DNA of 64,000 bases from Lachnospiraceae bacterium (GCA_017624835.1 JAGAMG010000052.1:17580-81579), one strand, 5' to 3'. Positions 39,108-48,581 are shown, counted from the stretch's first letter. Notes: a model not told the origin generated them from the letters alone. Made by a program: numbers and translations.

Positions 39108-40160
39108 TTATAGGTTTTTGGAGATTTCCAAATCTTTTCTGGATAATAAATCCAAGAATTCATTTTTTTCATTACGAAGAATGGGACGGGACAAGTGGTT
39201 GGGATTTATCAATTGAACTTCCCATACGGAATTGTCACTGAGCTGAACCGTACTGCCAATCTGTGCATCCGCCATTCGTTTCATCAGAGGCATCAGCAAT
39301 TCTACATCGTATTTGTGGAGACTTGCCTCAAAGTTTCCTAAAATTTGAAGGGGTGTGAGAGCGCTTCTGTGAGCACGGGGGGATGCCATAGCAATATAAG
39401 CATCTGCAATTGCAATATAACGTGCAAATATATCAATATTATCTCCGGTAACATGATAGGGATAACCGCTTCCGTCAAGACGTTCATGATGCATGATGAC
39501 GGAATTTTTTACATGCTCATTCATATCAAGTCCACGTACCATCATGTAACCGATAACGGTGTGATGCTTTACCAAATCATATTCGTAAGGTGTCAGCTTG
39601 CCGGGCTTCCACAAAATATCATAGGGAATACGTAATTTACCAATATCATAATAGAAACCACATAATACCAGGGTTTTTTTGTCTTCCTCACTCATGGAAA
39701 CCCAATCCGCAATGGCTCCTGCCAAGAGTGCTACGTTTAAGCAGTGGGTATAAGTAAGCTCGTCCTCATCAGGCGTCATATTATAGAGGTAATCCAATAA
39801 AATTCCACCGGTAGGAATATAGGTAAACAACTCATCGTAAATACCCAGCAGAACTTCGTCAGAAGGCTTTACACCGGTATGAAGAAAAAGCTTCATCTCT
39901 GCCTTATACTGACTTAACAACACGGTATAAGTCTTTTCAAAGGCTTTAAAATTCTCATTAAAGCGAATTTTCTCAAAGTGTGTAGTTGCCAAATCAATAT
40001 CTTCCAATATGGTAACGCACATAACCTCGTGACGATTTAATTTTGCAATAATCTTATCATCAACCTTTGTTCCGGCATCATATAAAAGCTTATCCTTATC
40101 AACAACAGGTTCACCGATAATCATGCCGGGCTTTAATTCCATTCTAGTAATTGTTTTCAA
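39108..40160 (-). CDS. HD-GYP domain protein with altered HD dyad
   Basis: 350 residues from TTG at 40160, chosen because GGAGG lies nine bases upstream; an upstream ATG at 40187 sits directly on its own purine run. The C-terminal half is an HD-GYP domain: H139, the segment IGKLRIP, KPGKLTPYE, H199/H200, HH at 224-225 and GYP at 232-234. In the dyad normally reading HD, the sequence is Y171-D172, so one metal ligand is missing. The N-terminal part has no recognised sensor. Intact members degrade c-di-GMP; this one may be weak or a receptor. Confidence 0.82.
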   Translation of the reverse strand: MKTITRMELKPGMIIGEPVVDKDKLLYDAGTKVDDKIIAKLNRHEVMCVTILEDIDLATTHFEKIRFNENFKAFEKTYTVLLSQYKAEMKLFLHTGVKPSDEVLLGIYDELFTYIPTGGILLDYLYNMTPDEDELTYTHCLNVALLAGAIADWVSMSEEDKKTLVLCGFYYDIGKLRIPYDILWKPGKLTPYEYDLVKHHTVIGYMMVRGLDMNEHVKNSVIMHHERLDGSGYPYHVTGDNIDIFARYIAIADAYIAMASPRAHRSALTPLQILGNFEASLHKYDVELLMPLMKRMADAQIGSTVQLSDNSVWEVQLINPNHLSRPILRNEKNEFLDLLSRKDLEISKNL

Positions 40161-40200
40161 AGTTTTTATCCTCCAATCGTAACCCATCTCCCTATATTTA

Positions 40201-40228
40201 AGTATAAAATATTCTTTAAAAAAGTCAA
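40201..40228 (-). promoter_or_regulatory. Promoter of the HD-GYP gene
   Basis: Minus-strand TTGACT (40228-40223), 16-bp spacer, TATACT (40206-40201). Confidence 0.65.
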
Positions 40229-40249
40229 TAATAATCTCACCCTGATAAA

Positions 40250-40278
40250 TTGTTTTTAGGAATAATATATGCTATACT
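40250..40278 (+). promoter_or_regulatory. Promoter of the DUF2953/gerW gene group
   Basis: TTGTTT (40250-40255), 17-bp spacer, TATACT (40273-40278). It diverges from the HD-GYP promoter. Confidence 0.65.
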
Positions 40279-40332
40279 AATCATGTTCACCCGGTAGGCG
40301 TGCCAAAACTGCAGGCATAAAGGAAGATGGAA

Positions 40333-40656
40333 ATGACTAGAAATTTGAAATTTCACAAGAAAATATATCTTGGTGAAAGCATTGAACCCAAAAAAGTGGA
40401 TAAGCTAAAAAGAAAACTGCGTGTTAAACCCTTTCTTGCCCCTGTATTTCTGATTGTACCGGCCAGAAATCCCAATGATATGCTTGATATTTTTGATGCC
40501 AGGCAGTTGGTACAAAAATATTATGAAAAGGAATCTTTTGTGGTTTTGGGAATTGCGGGAGATTATTCAGAAGCATTAAGACTTGTGGAGCGCATGGTGC
40601 AGGATTGCCTGAAAGAACGGGGAGATTGTCGGTTGAGGGAGTATTTACTATGTTAG
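40333..40656 (+). CDS. Small conserved-looking protein of unknown function
   Basis: 107 residues from the ATG at 40333 (AGGA eight bases upstream). A basic N-terminus (HKKIYLGESIEPKKVDKLKRK) is followed by a compact alpha/beta segment (PVFLIVPARNPNDMLDIFDA). No signal or membrane segment. The next gene starts within its last codons. I do not recognise a family. Confidence 0.65.
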   Translation: MTRNLKFHKKIYLGESIEPKKVDKLKRKLRVKPFLAPVFLIVPARNPNDMLDIFDARQLVQKYYEKESFVVLGIAGDYSEALRLVERMVQDCLKERGDCRLREYLLC

Positions 40657-41579
40657 ATATTGTCCTGAAAATAATAACGGTAATAGGCATTATACTATTG
40701 GCTTTATTGGGGCTCGTTGTGTTTTTGCTACTGCTGGTATTGTTTTTCCCCATTTCCTATCGGGTAAAAGGGGAGAAGGAGGCAGAGACACTTAGCCTGG
40801 CAGTAAAACTGGACTGGCTATTTGGATTTCTGAGAGGAAGATATTTTTATCCTACCCCGGGTAAAGTGGTAGTAAAGCTTTTATGGTTTACCCTGTATGA
40901 TTCTTCTGTACCGGAAAAGCAGAAGGAAGGAAAAACAAATGATGCAGGCAGTGAGCCCGGTCAGAAAACAAGCACTTCTTCAGAAACAGCAGAGGTTCGA
41001 GCACCTCAACAGGAGCAGGGACTTCAGCAAGACAAGGGTTCTTCGGAAAAGATAGAATCCGGGAAAGATGCAGAAGCAATGACGGATTCTGCGCCGGACA
41101 CAGGCAAAGAGCCGGGGAAAGGTCTGTTTGGCTTTATTACTGCAAAATATGAGAAGATAAAGTACACAATTTCTAAAATCTATGATAAAATAAAACATAT
41201 TTGGGATAATATTACATTTTATCGGGATTTGTTTCAGGAAGAGGAAACCCAGGGATTGCTGAAGCATGGAATGGAACGTCTCAAGAAAATTTTTAAAAAT
41301 ATACGTCCCAGAAAACTAAGAGGAAATGTTCTGTTTGGTACCGGTTCCCCGGATACTACCGGATACATTTTAGCAGTATGTGGAATTTTTTCTCCCCTAT
41401 ACGGAGGAGCCATCAATATTACACCGGATTTTGAGCAGACAGTTTTGCTTGGAGATTTTTATATAGCAGGTCATATTACCATTTTTCAGGTATTGTTTCA
41501 TAGTCTGATGTTGATATTTGATAAACGTTTAAAACGCTTAAATACTAAATTAAAGAAGCATAGAATGCAAAATAGTTAA
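40650..41579 (+). CDS. DUF2953 domain protein
   Basis: 309 residues from the ATG at 40650, which overlaps the previous stop by 7 nt and has GAGGGAG upstream. One N-terminal membrane helix, a short globular part, a low-complexity acidic linker (about 100-155, many Glu, Gln, Ser), then a C-terminal segment (FGTGSPDTTGYILAVCGIF) that is DUF2953-like. DUF2953 genes sit next to gerW in Bacillus too (ytfI-ytfJ). A role in spore formation is inferred. Confidence 0.72.
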   Translation: MLDIVLKIITVIGIILLALLGLVVFLLLLVLFFPISYRVKGEKEAETLSLAVKLDWLFGFLRGRYFYPTPGKVVVKLLWFTLYDSSVPEKQKEGKTNDAGSEPGQKTSTSSETAEVRAPQQEQGLQQDKGSSEKIESGKDAEAMTDSAPDTGKEPGKGLFGFITAKYEKIKYTISKIYDKIKHIWDNITFYRDLFQEEETQGLLKHGMERLKKIFKNIRPRKLRGNVLFGTGSPDTTGYILAVCGIFSPLYGGAINITPDFEQTVLLGDFYIAGHITIFQVLFHSLMLIFDKRLKRLNTKLKKHRMQNS

Positions 41580-41614
41580 GATGCACACAGTATTGTGCAG
41601 GAATGGAGAAAATT

Positions 41615-42022
41615 ATGGCAGAAAAAGATAACCAGTTTCAAGGAGTTGTTGATTCTCTCTTAAAGGGAATGGATACCGTTTTATCAACCAAAACAGTGGT
41701 TGGAGAGCCTACCAAAATAGGGGATACCATTATTTTACCTTTGGTGGATGTTTCCTTTGGTGTTGGTGCCGGTGCCGGCAATTCTGCAAATAATTCTGCA
41801 AAAGGTGGCGGTGGCTTAGGCGGAAAGATGACCCCCAGTGCAGTTTTGGTAATTCAAAATGGAACCACCAAGCTGGTAAACATCAAGAATCAGGATGCAG
41901 TTACCAAGATTTTGGATATGATACCTGAGCTTGTGGATCGTTTTACTAAGCCCAAGGATGGGGAAATGACGGATGCTGAGGTAGTGGATATTGCCTTCCC
42001 GGAGGATGGAACGACAAAATAA
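41615..42022 (+). CDS. gerW: GerW-family sporulation protein (YtfJ)
   Basis: 135 residues from the ATG at 41615 (GGAG six bases upstream; an ATG at 41603 is too close to its site). The segment TKTVVGEPTKIGDTIILPL, a glycine-rich stretch (GAGAGNSANN onward) and a C-terminal helix are typical. GerW is needed for lysozyme-resistant, germination-competent spores in Bacillus; here it suggests a sporulation gene set. Confidence 0.9.
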   Translation: MAEKDNQFQGVVDSLLKGMDTVLSTKTVVGEPTKIGDTIILPLVDVSFGVGAGAGNSANNSAKGGGGLGGKMTPSAVLVIQNGTTKLVNIKNQDAVTKILDMIPELVDRFTKPKDGEMTDAEVVDIAFPEDGTTK

Positions 42023-42083
42023 TCCCAGTCACAATACGCTGACTTTTGCATAAGATATAGGGAGAAAATGCATATGGAGTGGT

Positions 42084-42224
42084 ATGAGAAAGCTGTTTGG
42101 AATGATTGTTTTTTTCATAGCGATAGGTATGCTTTTAATGCTTTTTATTCATAATCGTTTTATTGGTCTGGTTATAATAGCCCTCCTGTTATTTGCAGGG
42201 TATAATTGTTTTTGTGATAATTAA
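42084..42224 (+). CDS. Small two-helix membrane protein
   Basis: 46 residues starting at an ATG with GGAG four bases upstream. Two hydrophobic segments (GMIVFFIAIGMLLMLFI and FIGLVIIALLLFAGY) flank a short NR turn, and the end is CFCDN. It lies 61 bp after gerW and just before the J-domain-like gene on the same strand, so it is probably part of the operon. No family recognised. Confidence 0.55.
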   Translation: MRKLFGMIVFFIAIGMLLMLFIHNRFIGLVIIALLLFAGYNCFCDN

Positions 42225-42235
42225 GAGGTTGTGTG

Positions 42236-42763
42236 ATGATTGATTGGGAAGAAATTCTTCATGCTGAGGATTTGGATGAACTGAAGCAGGCAAAATTATG
42301 GCTGTTTCAGGAAAATATGCGCTTAAAAGACGAAAGAGAAGAGTTTGAGCGTTATCGGGACAAGTTCTTGGGAGAACGTGCAAAGCTACGTGAAGAGATA
42401 GCTTCTTTAAATAAAAAAACAGTTCTGGAGCGGAAACGGCTAAAACAGGAATCCCTCTTTTTCGATAAAAAAATGGAGATTTTAAAGGATGGATTTCGTC
42501 AGCTTGAGGAGGATAGAAAGGCTCTGGAAGCTGAAAAAAGGAAATTCCTGATAGAAAAAAACGAACTGCGGGAAACAGAAACGGCCTGCGGTGAAACAGC
42601 GAATGTTGCTGAGGTTTTGTTTAGAAATGCTTTAAATCCATTGGCTCTGAGAAAACGTTACAAGGATTTGATAAAGATTTTTCATCCGGACAATCTGTTT
42701 GGAGATGCGGATCTGGCACAACAGATTAACAAAGAATTTACAAAGCGTAGGAAGCAGGAGTAA
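42236..42763 (+). CDS. Coiled-coil protein with C-terminal J-domain-like segment
   Basis: 175 residues from the ATG at 42236 (AGAGG seven bases upstream). Residues 15-120 are a long charged coiled coil. The end (RKRYKDLIKIFHPDN) carries the HPD motif of DnaJ J-domains after a Lys-rich helix, so it may stimulate a DnaK-type chaperone. A J-domain at the C-terminus is unusual. It is the last gene of the gerW group and is followed by a terminator. Confidence 0.65.
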   Translation: MIDWEEILHAEDLDELKQAKLWLFQENMRLKDEREEFERYRDKFLGERAKLREEIASLNKKTVLERKRLKQESLFFDKKMEILKDGFRQLEEDRKALEAEKRKFLIEKNELRETETACGETANVAEVLFRNALNPLALRKRYKDLIKIFHPDNLFGDADLAQQINKEFTKRRKQE

Positions 42764-42784
42764 TTTTTTGAATAAATGGAACAC

Positions 42785-42824
42785 TAAAAAGGGTAGGAAC
42801 TTATCATTCCTACCCTTGCTTTTT
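42785..42824. terminator. Bidirectional terminator
   Basis: An 11-bp stem (AAGGGTAGGAA, 42789-42799 with 42807-42817) with A and T runs on both sides, serving the J-domain-like gene and rpmB. Confidence 0.85.
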
Positions 42825-42848
42825 AAAATCTAATATTTATCAAGTTAA

Positions 42849-43034
42849 TTAAGCTCTTTCAACTTTACCAGATTTTAAGCAGCTGGTGCAAACATGCATT
42901 CTTTTAGAGCCGCCGTTCACCTTACATTTTACACTCTTAACATTAGAGTTCCAAATTGCGTTGCTTCTTCTATGAGAATGGCTTACGTTATTACCGAAAT
43001 GAACGCCTTTACCACAAACATCACACTTAGCCAT
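42849..43034 (-). CDS. rpmB: Ribosomal protein bL28
   Basis: 61 residues, the standard length of the zinc-binding form: CDVCGK near the N-terminus and CTSCLK near the C-terminus, with NVSHSHRRSN between. GGAGG seven bases upstream of the ATG. It is a single-gene unit diverging from asp23. The 203-bp gap upstream holds weak promoter-like hexamers only. Confidence 0.95.
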   Translation of the reverse strand: MAKCDVCGKGVHFGNNVSHSHRRSNAIWNSNVKSVKCKVNGGSKRMHVCTSCLKSGKVERA

Positions 43035-43237
43035 TTTGACACCTCCTCAACTCTGCGTTGGTACGCTTAATTTACTATTTTACAAATGTAATCTGTTTAC
43101 AACATTGTTATATTAACAGAAAAAGCAAATAAAAGCAAGCAAAAAATATTTATTTTTTTAATTTTTATGTTTCTTTTTTATTAGAAAGCTGTTAAAATAC
43201 ATTATATATGTCTGAAAGTCACAAAAGGAGGTTCTAT

Positions 43238-43597
43238 ATGAAAGGTTCGTCTATGAATACCCACATGGGTAACATTGTCATTGACAATGAAGTTATTGCT
43301 CAGTATGCAGGCAGTGTTGCAGTAGAATGTTTTGGTATTGTAGGTATGGCAGGTGTTAGCGTAAAGGATGGTCTGGTACGTCTGCTGAAAATGGACAGTA
43401 TTACAAGAGGCATTAATGTATCTCTTAATAATAATAAACTGATTCTTGATTTTCATGTAATTGTATCTTACGGAGTAAGTATTCTTGCAGTAACCGATAA
43501 TTTAATCAGCAATGTGAAATACAAGGTAGAAGAATTTACCGGAATGGAAATCGAAAAAATCAACATCTTTGTTGAAGGTGTAAGAGTGATTGATTAA
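43238..43597 (+). CDS. Asp23/Gls24 family protein
   Basis: 119 residues from the ATG at 43238 (AAGGAGG upstream). Contains NIVIDNEVIAQYAGSVA and IGVSVKD-like segments and the C-terminal NIFVEGVRVID. The family (YloU in Bacillus) is linked to envelope homeostasis and lies next to fakA in many Firmicutes, as here with a 12-bp gap. Confidence 0.88.
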   Translation: MKGSSMNTHMGNIVIDNEVIAQYAGSVAVECFGIVGMAGVSVKDGLVRLLKMDSITRGINVSLNNNKLILDFHVIVSYGVSILAVTDNLISNVKYKVEEFTGMEIEKINIFVEGVRVID

Positions 43598-43609
43598 GGA
43601 GGATTTACT

Positions 43610-45337
43610 GTGAGTTTACAAACAATCGACGCTAAGATGCTTTCAAAGATGTTCTTAGCCGGCGCAAAGAATTTGGAAAATAAAAAAGAATGGATTAATG
43701 AATTGAATGTTTTCCCCGTTCCCGATGGTGATACCGGTACCAATATGACCATGACCATTATGTCCGCTGCAAGAGAGGTTGCCGCATTAGGTGATGATGG
43801 AACGATGGAAACAATTTGTAAGGCTATTTCCAGTGGTTCCCTGCGTGGTGCAAGAGGTAATTCCGGTGTTATTTTATCCCAGCTTTTCCGTGGATTAACC
43901 AAGGGAATTAAGGAAGAAACCGAGATTTCCATACCTGTTTTTGCAGCTGCCTTTGAGAAAGCGGTGGAAACTGCATATAAGGCAGTTATGAAGCCCAAGG
44001 AGGGTACCATTTTAACAGTTGCCAAGGGGGCGGCTGATAAGGCTCGTGAATTGGCTGATGATGGTGTGGAAGATTTGGAAACCTTTTTTGGCGGAGTTTT
44101 GGAGCATGCAAAATATGTGCTCAGCCAGACTCCGGAGATGCTTCCTGTTTTAAAACAGGCAGGTGTGGTGGATTCCGGCGGTCAGGGACTTGTGGAGGTA
44201 ATGATCGGAGCATATGATGCATTCCTTGGCAAGGAAATCGATTTGACTGTTGAGCCATCTGCACAGTCTACAGTAGGCATGAGCGCAAAGAGTTCTTACG
44301 ACGTGCAGGCAGAGGCTGATATTAAATTCGGTTACTGTACAGAATTTATTATTTTATTAAATAAAACCTTTAATATTAAGATGGAGATGGATTTTAAGGC
44401 ATTTTTGGAATCCATCGGTGATTCAATTGTATGTGTGGCAGACGATGATGTTGTTAAGGTACATGTACATACCAATGACCCCGGTCTGGCTATCCAGAAG
44501 GCGTTAAAGTATGGTGCATTATCTAATATGAAGATTGACAATATGCGTCTGGAGCATCAGGAAAAACTTTTTAAGATGTCCGAAAAAGGCGCGGCTGAAG
44601 CTATTGATTTGGAAGAAACAGCTTCCCCACAGGCGAAGGATGCTGAGGTCAAGCAGGCGCAGACAAATGAGCCGGCTAAGGAAGTTGGTTTCATAGCTGT
44701 TTCCGTAGGTGAGGGTATCAATGAAATTTTTAAAAGTCTTGGTGTAGATTATATAATTGAAGGGGGACAGACCATGAACCCCAGCACTGCTGACATTTTG
44801 GATGCGGTGGATAAGGTTAATGCTAAGACAATTTTCATTCTTCCCAACAATAAGAATATTATTTTGGCAGCAAATCAGGCGGCTGAATTAATGACGGAAA
44901 AAGATTTGCTGGTTATCCCTACCAAAACGATTCCTCAGGGAATTACAGCAGTTATCAATTATGTTCCTGAGTTGTCGGTGGATGAAAATGAAGAAACCAT
45001 GCTTCAGGAAATTGGTAATGTAAAGACCGGTCAGGTTACCTACGCAGTGCGTGATACCATGATTGATGATAAGGAAATTACCAAGGGAGACTACATGGGC
45101 ATCGGTGATAAGGGAATTCTTGCTGTGGGACGTAATATGGTGGATGTTACAGAGCAGATGATTTCTGAATTGGTTGATGATAGTTCTGAATTAATCAGCA
45201 TTTACTATGGCTGCGATGTGGAAGAAGAAGAGGCGGAAGCACTCCGCGAGGATGTGGCAAATGCTTATCCTTCCTGTGATGTTGAATTACAATATGGCGG
45301 TCAGCCCATTTATTATTATGTGATTTCTGTGGAGTAA
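43610..45337 (+). CDS. fakA: Fatty-acid kinase FakA-type protein (DAK2/DegV-like)
   Basis: 575 residues from GTG at 43610 (GGAGG upstream). The N-terminal DAK2 (DhaL) domain has FPVPDGDTGTNMTMT and GSLRGARGNSGVILSQ; the middle and C-terminal parts match the FakA/YloV layout. With a FakB protein, FakA phosphorylates exogenous fatty acids. A DegV/FakB-type gene lies at 47558, which fits. The start GTG is supported by the strong ribosome site. Confidence 0.88.
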   Translation: MSLQTIDAKMLSKMFLAGAKNLENKKEWINELNVFPVPDGDTGTNMTMTIMSAAREVAALGDDGTMETICKAISSGSLRGARGNSGVILSQLFRGLTKGIKEETEISIPVFAAAFEKAVETAYKAVMKPKEGTILTVAKGAADKARELADDGVEDLETFFGGVLEHAKYVLSQTPEMLPVLKQAGVVDSGGQGLVEVMIGAYDAFLGKEIDLTVEPSAQSTVGMSAKSSYDVQAEADIKFGYCTEFIILLNKTFNIKMEMDFKAFLESIGDSIVCVADDDVVKVHVHTNDPGLAIQKALKYGALSNMKIDNMRLEHQEKLFKMSEKGAAEAIDLEETASPQAKDAEVKQAQTNEPAKEVGFIAVSVGEGINEIFKSLGVDYIIEGGQTMNPSTADILDAVDKVNAKTIFILPNNKNIILAANQAAELMTEKDLLVIPTKTIPQGITAVINYVPELSVDENEETMLQEIGNVKTGQVTYAVRDTMIDDKEITKGDYMGIGDKGILAVGRNMVDVTEQMISELVDDSSELISIYYGCDVEEEEAEALREDVANAYPSCDVELQYGGQPIYYYVISVE

Positions 45338-45340
45338 AGT

Positions 45341-45366
45341 GAGGAGGCGTTTTGCCTCCTCTTTTT
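45341..45366 (+). terminator. Terminator after fakA
   Basis: An 8-bp perfect stem GAGGAGGC/GCCTCCTC with a 5-nt loop and TTTTT. Confidence 0.9.
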
Positions 45367-45403
45367 CACACAAATAATGTATGCGGTGAGAGGATGCAAA
45401 ATT

Positions 45404-47479
45404 ATGAATCGTGATACTTCCATTACAAGCATAAAGGGTGTTGGAGAAAAAACTGCAAAGCTGTTTCAAAAATTGGATATTACCTCCGTCGGAGAGCTGA
45501 TTTCCCATTATCCCAGAGATTATGAAACCTTTCGGGAGCCTGTTAGTATTGCAGAGGCAAAGCCCGGTGAGGTATGTGCTGTTTACGCGGTGGTTACGGC
45601 AATTCCCAATCAAAAGAGAGTTAGAAACTTAACAATTCTGAATGTGAATATTCGGGATAATACCGGAAATATGCAATTAACTTTTTTTAATATGCCCTTT
45701 TTAAAGAATGTTTTGAAGCCCGGAGGCTTCTATACTTTTCGGGGGATTGTACAAACCAGAGGTGGAAGAACGTCGGTACCATCCTTGAAAATTATGGAAC
45801 AGCCAAAGATTTATTCCTTGGAAGAGTATCGTAAACAGATAAGCCAATTACAGCCGAAATATGCACTGACTAAGGGGCTTACCAATCAGACTATACAAAA
45901 GGCAATGAAACAGGCATTGACCTATTATGAGTATGAGGAAGAATTTTATCCGGCAAAAATCAAGGAAAAATATCGACTTGTCTCAGAGAAAGAGGCTTTG
46001 GCAGGCATTCATTTCCCTATAGATTTTGAACACATGGCAGAAGCCAGAAAACGAATTGTTTTTGATGAATTTTTTTCCTTTTTATTTTATTTACGCAAAA
46101 ACAAAGAGCTGGCGGCAAAGCTGGAAAATCAATATCCCATGTATGAAACTGCAGATACGGTGCGTTTTTTAGAGCAGATGCCTTTTGCATTAACCAAGGC
46201 TCAAAAAAAGGTTTGGCAGGAAATCAGAAATGACCTGGGCAGTCATTTTTGTATGAATCGTTTGATTCAGGGTGATGTGGGAAGCGGAAAAACCATTGTA
46301 GCGGTACTGGCTTTACTGATGTGTGCTGCAAATGGTTTTCAGGGAGCCATGATGGCGCCTACGGAAGTACTTGCTGTGCAGCATTATGAAAATATTGTGG
46401 AATATACCGAAAAGTATCAATTGATTTTCAAGCCCGTACTTTTAGTGGGCTCCATGACGCAAAAGGAAAAAAGACAAGCTTATGAGAAAATAGCTTCCGG
46501 GGAAGCAAATCTGATTGTCGGAACCCATGCCCTGATACAGGAGAAGGTGGTCTATCACTCCTTGGCTCTTGTAATAACGGACGAACAGCATCGTTTTGGG
46601 GTAAGACAAAGAGAAACACTTGCAGAAAAAGGATTAAATCCCCATGTATTGGTAATGAGTGCCACCCCTATTCCAAGAACCCTAGCAATTATATTATATG
46701 GAGATTTACACATATCCGTGATTGATGAATTACCTGCCAATCGTCTGCCTATCAAAAACTGTGTGGTAAATACGGCATATCGTCCTAAGGCTTATGAATT
46801 TATTGCAAAAGAGGTGGCAGCCGGAAGACAGGCCTATGTGATTTGCCCCCAGGTGTCCGAAGGAGAAATGGATGATTTGGAGAATGTTGTGGAGTATGCG
46901 GATAAACTAAGGGCTGCTTTGCCCCAAACGGTTCAGGTGGCATATCTTCACGGAAAAATGCGTCCGGCGGATAAAAACAAAATTATGGAGGAATATGCTG
47001 CCCATAATATAGATGTTTTGGTATCCACCACGGTTATTGAGGTAGGAATTAATGTACCCAATGCTACCGTAATGATGGTGGAAAATGCAGAGCGCTTTGG
47101 TCTTGCCCAATTACATCAGCTTAGGGGACGAGTGGGACGAGGGGAATTCCAAAGCTATTGCATTTTTATCAGCACCAAGGAAAATAAAGAAACCATGGAA
47201 CGTCTGCAAATTTTAAATAAATCCAATGACGGCTTCTTTATTGCTTCCGAGGATTTAAAGCTTCGCGGACCGGGAGATTTGTTCGGGATTCGTCAAAGTG
47301 GTGAGTTTGCCTTTCGGACAGCGGATATTTATACGGATGCAGGAATCCTACAGCAGGCATCTGAGGCGGTGGAACAACTGCTTACAGAGGATCCGCTATT
47401 GGAAAATAATGATAACCAAAAATTGTATGCTCATTTTTCGAGTGGCACCGTAAATGCGGTTGACTTTCGGACAATATAA
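45404..47479 (+). CDS. recG: ATP-dependent DNA helicase RecG
   Basis: 691 residues from the ATG at 45404. The N-terminal wedge OB-fold binds branched DNA; the helicase has Walker A GDVGSGKT (K296), DEQHRFGV and MSATPIPRT, and the RecG-specific C-terminal segment ends near residue 650. It processes stalled forks and recombination intermediates, complementing ruvAB in this window. The 66-bp gap to fakA contains the terminator. Confidence 0.95.
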   Translation: MNRDTSITSIKGVGEKTAKLFQKLDITSVGELISHYPRDYETFREPVSIAEAKPGEVCAVYAVVTAIPNQKRVRNLTILNVNIRDNTGNMQLTFFNMPFLKNVLKPGGFYTFRGIVQTRGGRTSVPSLKIMEQPKIYSLEEYRKQISQLQPKYALTKGLTNQTIQKAMKQALTYYEYEEEFYPAKIKEKYRLVSEKEALAGIHFPIDFEHMAEARKRIVFDEFFSFLFYLRKNKELAAKLENQYPMYETADTVRFLEQMPFALTKAQKKVWQEIRNDLGSHFCMNRLIQGDVGSGKTIVAVLALLMCAANGFQGAMMAPTEVLAVQHYENIVEYTEKYQLIFKPVLLVGSMTQKEKRQAYEKIASGEANLIVGTHALIQEKVVYHSLALVITDEQHRFGVRQRETLAEKGLNPHVLVMSATPIPRTLAIILYGDLHISVIDELPANRLPIKNCVVNTAYRPKAYEFIAKEVAAGRQAYVICPQVSEGEMDDLENVVEYADKLRAALPQTVQVAYLHGKMRPADKNKIMEEYAAHNIDVLVSTTVIEVGINVPNATVMMVENAERFGLAQLHQLRGRVGRGEFQSYCIFISTKENKETMERLQILNKSNDGFFIASEDLKLRGPGDLFGIRQSGEFAFRTADIYTDAGILQQASEAVEQLLTEDPLLENNDNQKLYAHFSSGTVNAVDFRTI

Positions 47480-47557
47480 CAGTACAATAATGTGGCATAT
47501 AGAAATGGTATGCAGGAAACTTAGTAAAAGATAACATAAGAAAGGTATGGTTTGCAA

Positions 47558-48427
47558 ATGGCTAATATTGCAATTGTAACAGATTCAAACAGTGGCATTA
47601 CACAGTCCCAGGCAAAAGAGCTTGGTGTTTTTGTGATTCCCATGCCCTTTATGATTAACGAAAAAACTTATTTTGAAGATATTGATTTGTCCCAGGAGCA
47701 GTTTTATGAGATGCTTACCTCCGGTGCGGAAATCGGAACCAGTCAGCCCACCCCTGAGGCAGTTATGAAACTGTGGGACGAACTCTTGAAGGAATATGAT
47801 GAAATTGTTCATATTCCCATGAGCAGTGGCTTGTCCGGCTCCTGTCAGAGCGCCATGGTTTTTGCCCGGGACTATGATGGAAAGGTGCAGGTAGTTAATA
47901 ATCAGCGTATTTCCGTAACCCAGCGTCAGTCCGTATTGGATGCAAAGTTATTAATAGAAAGAGGCATGTCTGCAAAGGAAATTAAAGAGTTTCTTGAGGC
48001 TGATAAATTTAACAGCAGTATTTATATTATGTTGGATACCCTGTTCTATTTGAAAAAGGGAGGGCGTATTACCCCCGCGGCTGCGGCAATCGGTACCATG
48101 CTTCGTTTAAAGCCCGTGCTTACCATTCAAGGGGAAAAGCTGGATGCCTTCGCAAAAGCACGAACCACCAATCAGGGAAAGAGCATGATGATTAATGCTA
48201 TCCGCAATGATATTAATAATCGTTTTGGCGGATTAGGTGGAAATGGCGAAAATATTTGGATGCAAATCGCTTATACCCATGACAAAGTGGCGGCGGAAGC
48301 CTTTAAAGCAGAGGTTCAGGAAGCTTTCCCCAATGCAGAGATTCACATGGATCCTCTTTCCTTAAGTGTGGCGTGCCATATCGGACCGGGAGCACTTGCA
48401 GTAGCCTGCTGTAAGAAAATCAAATAA
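47558..48427 (+). CDS. DegV-family fatty-acid-binding protein (FakB type)
   Basis: 289 residues from the ATG at 47558. Typical segments: VTDSNSGITQ, PMSSGLSGSCQSA, LFYLKKGGRI and the C-terminal HIGPGALAV. DegV proteins bind a fatty acid and deliver it to FakA. The ribosome site is the recurrent GAAAGGTATGGTTT element, twelve bases from the ATG. It follows recG by 78 bp. Confidence 0.88.
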   Translation: MANIAIVTDSNSGITQSQAKELGVFVIPMPFMINEKTYFEDIDLSQEQFYEMLTSGAEIGTSQPTPEAVMKLWDELLKEYDEIVHIPMSSGLSGSCQSAMVFARDYDGKVQVVNNQRISVTQRQSVLDAKLLIERGMSAKEIKEFLEADKFNSSIYIMLDTLFYLKKGGRITPAAAAIGTMLRLKPVLTIQGEKLDAFAKARTTNQGKSMMINAIRNDINNRFGGLGGNGENIWMQIAYTHDKVAAEAFKAEVQEAFPNAEIHMDPLSLSVACHIGPGALAVACCKKIK

Positions 48428-48447
48428 AATTCATGAAGCAAAGGATA

Positions 48448-48490
48448 AGTGTACCAACAATGTTTTAATGGATGTTGTGGTACACTTTTT
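48448..48490 (+). terminator. Terminator after the DegV gene
   Basis: Arms AGTGTACC and GGTACACT, extended by an AACA/TGTT helix, then TTTTT. Confidence 0.75.
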
Positions 48491-48523
48491 ATATAACTTT
48501 TTCTTTTATCAATTACAAAATTA

Positions 48524-48532
48524 TGGTATAAT
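48524..48532 (+). promoter_or_regulatory. Extended -10 promoter of the topoisomerase operon
   Basis: TGGTATAAT (48524-48532) matches an extended -10 (TGnTATAAT) with a weak -35 (TTTTAT, 48504-48509). Confidence 0.55.
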
Positions 48533-48581
48533 ATTAAAATATATTTTCAGTTTTTTAATCCTAAAAGGAGTTGTACATATT

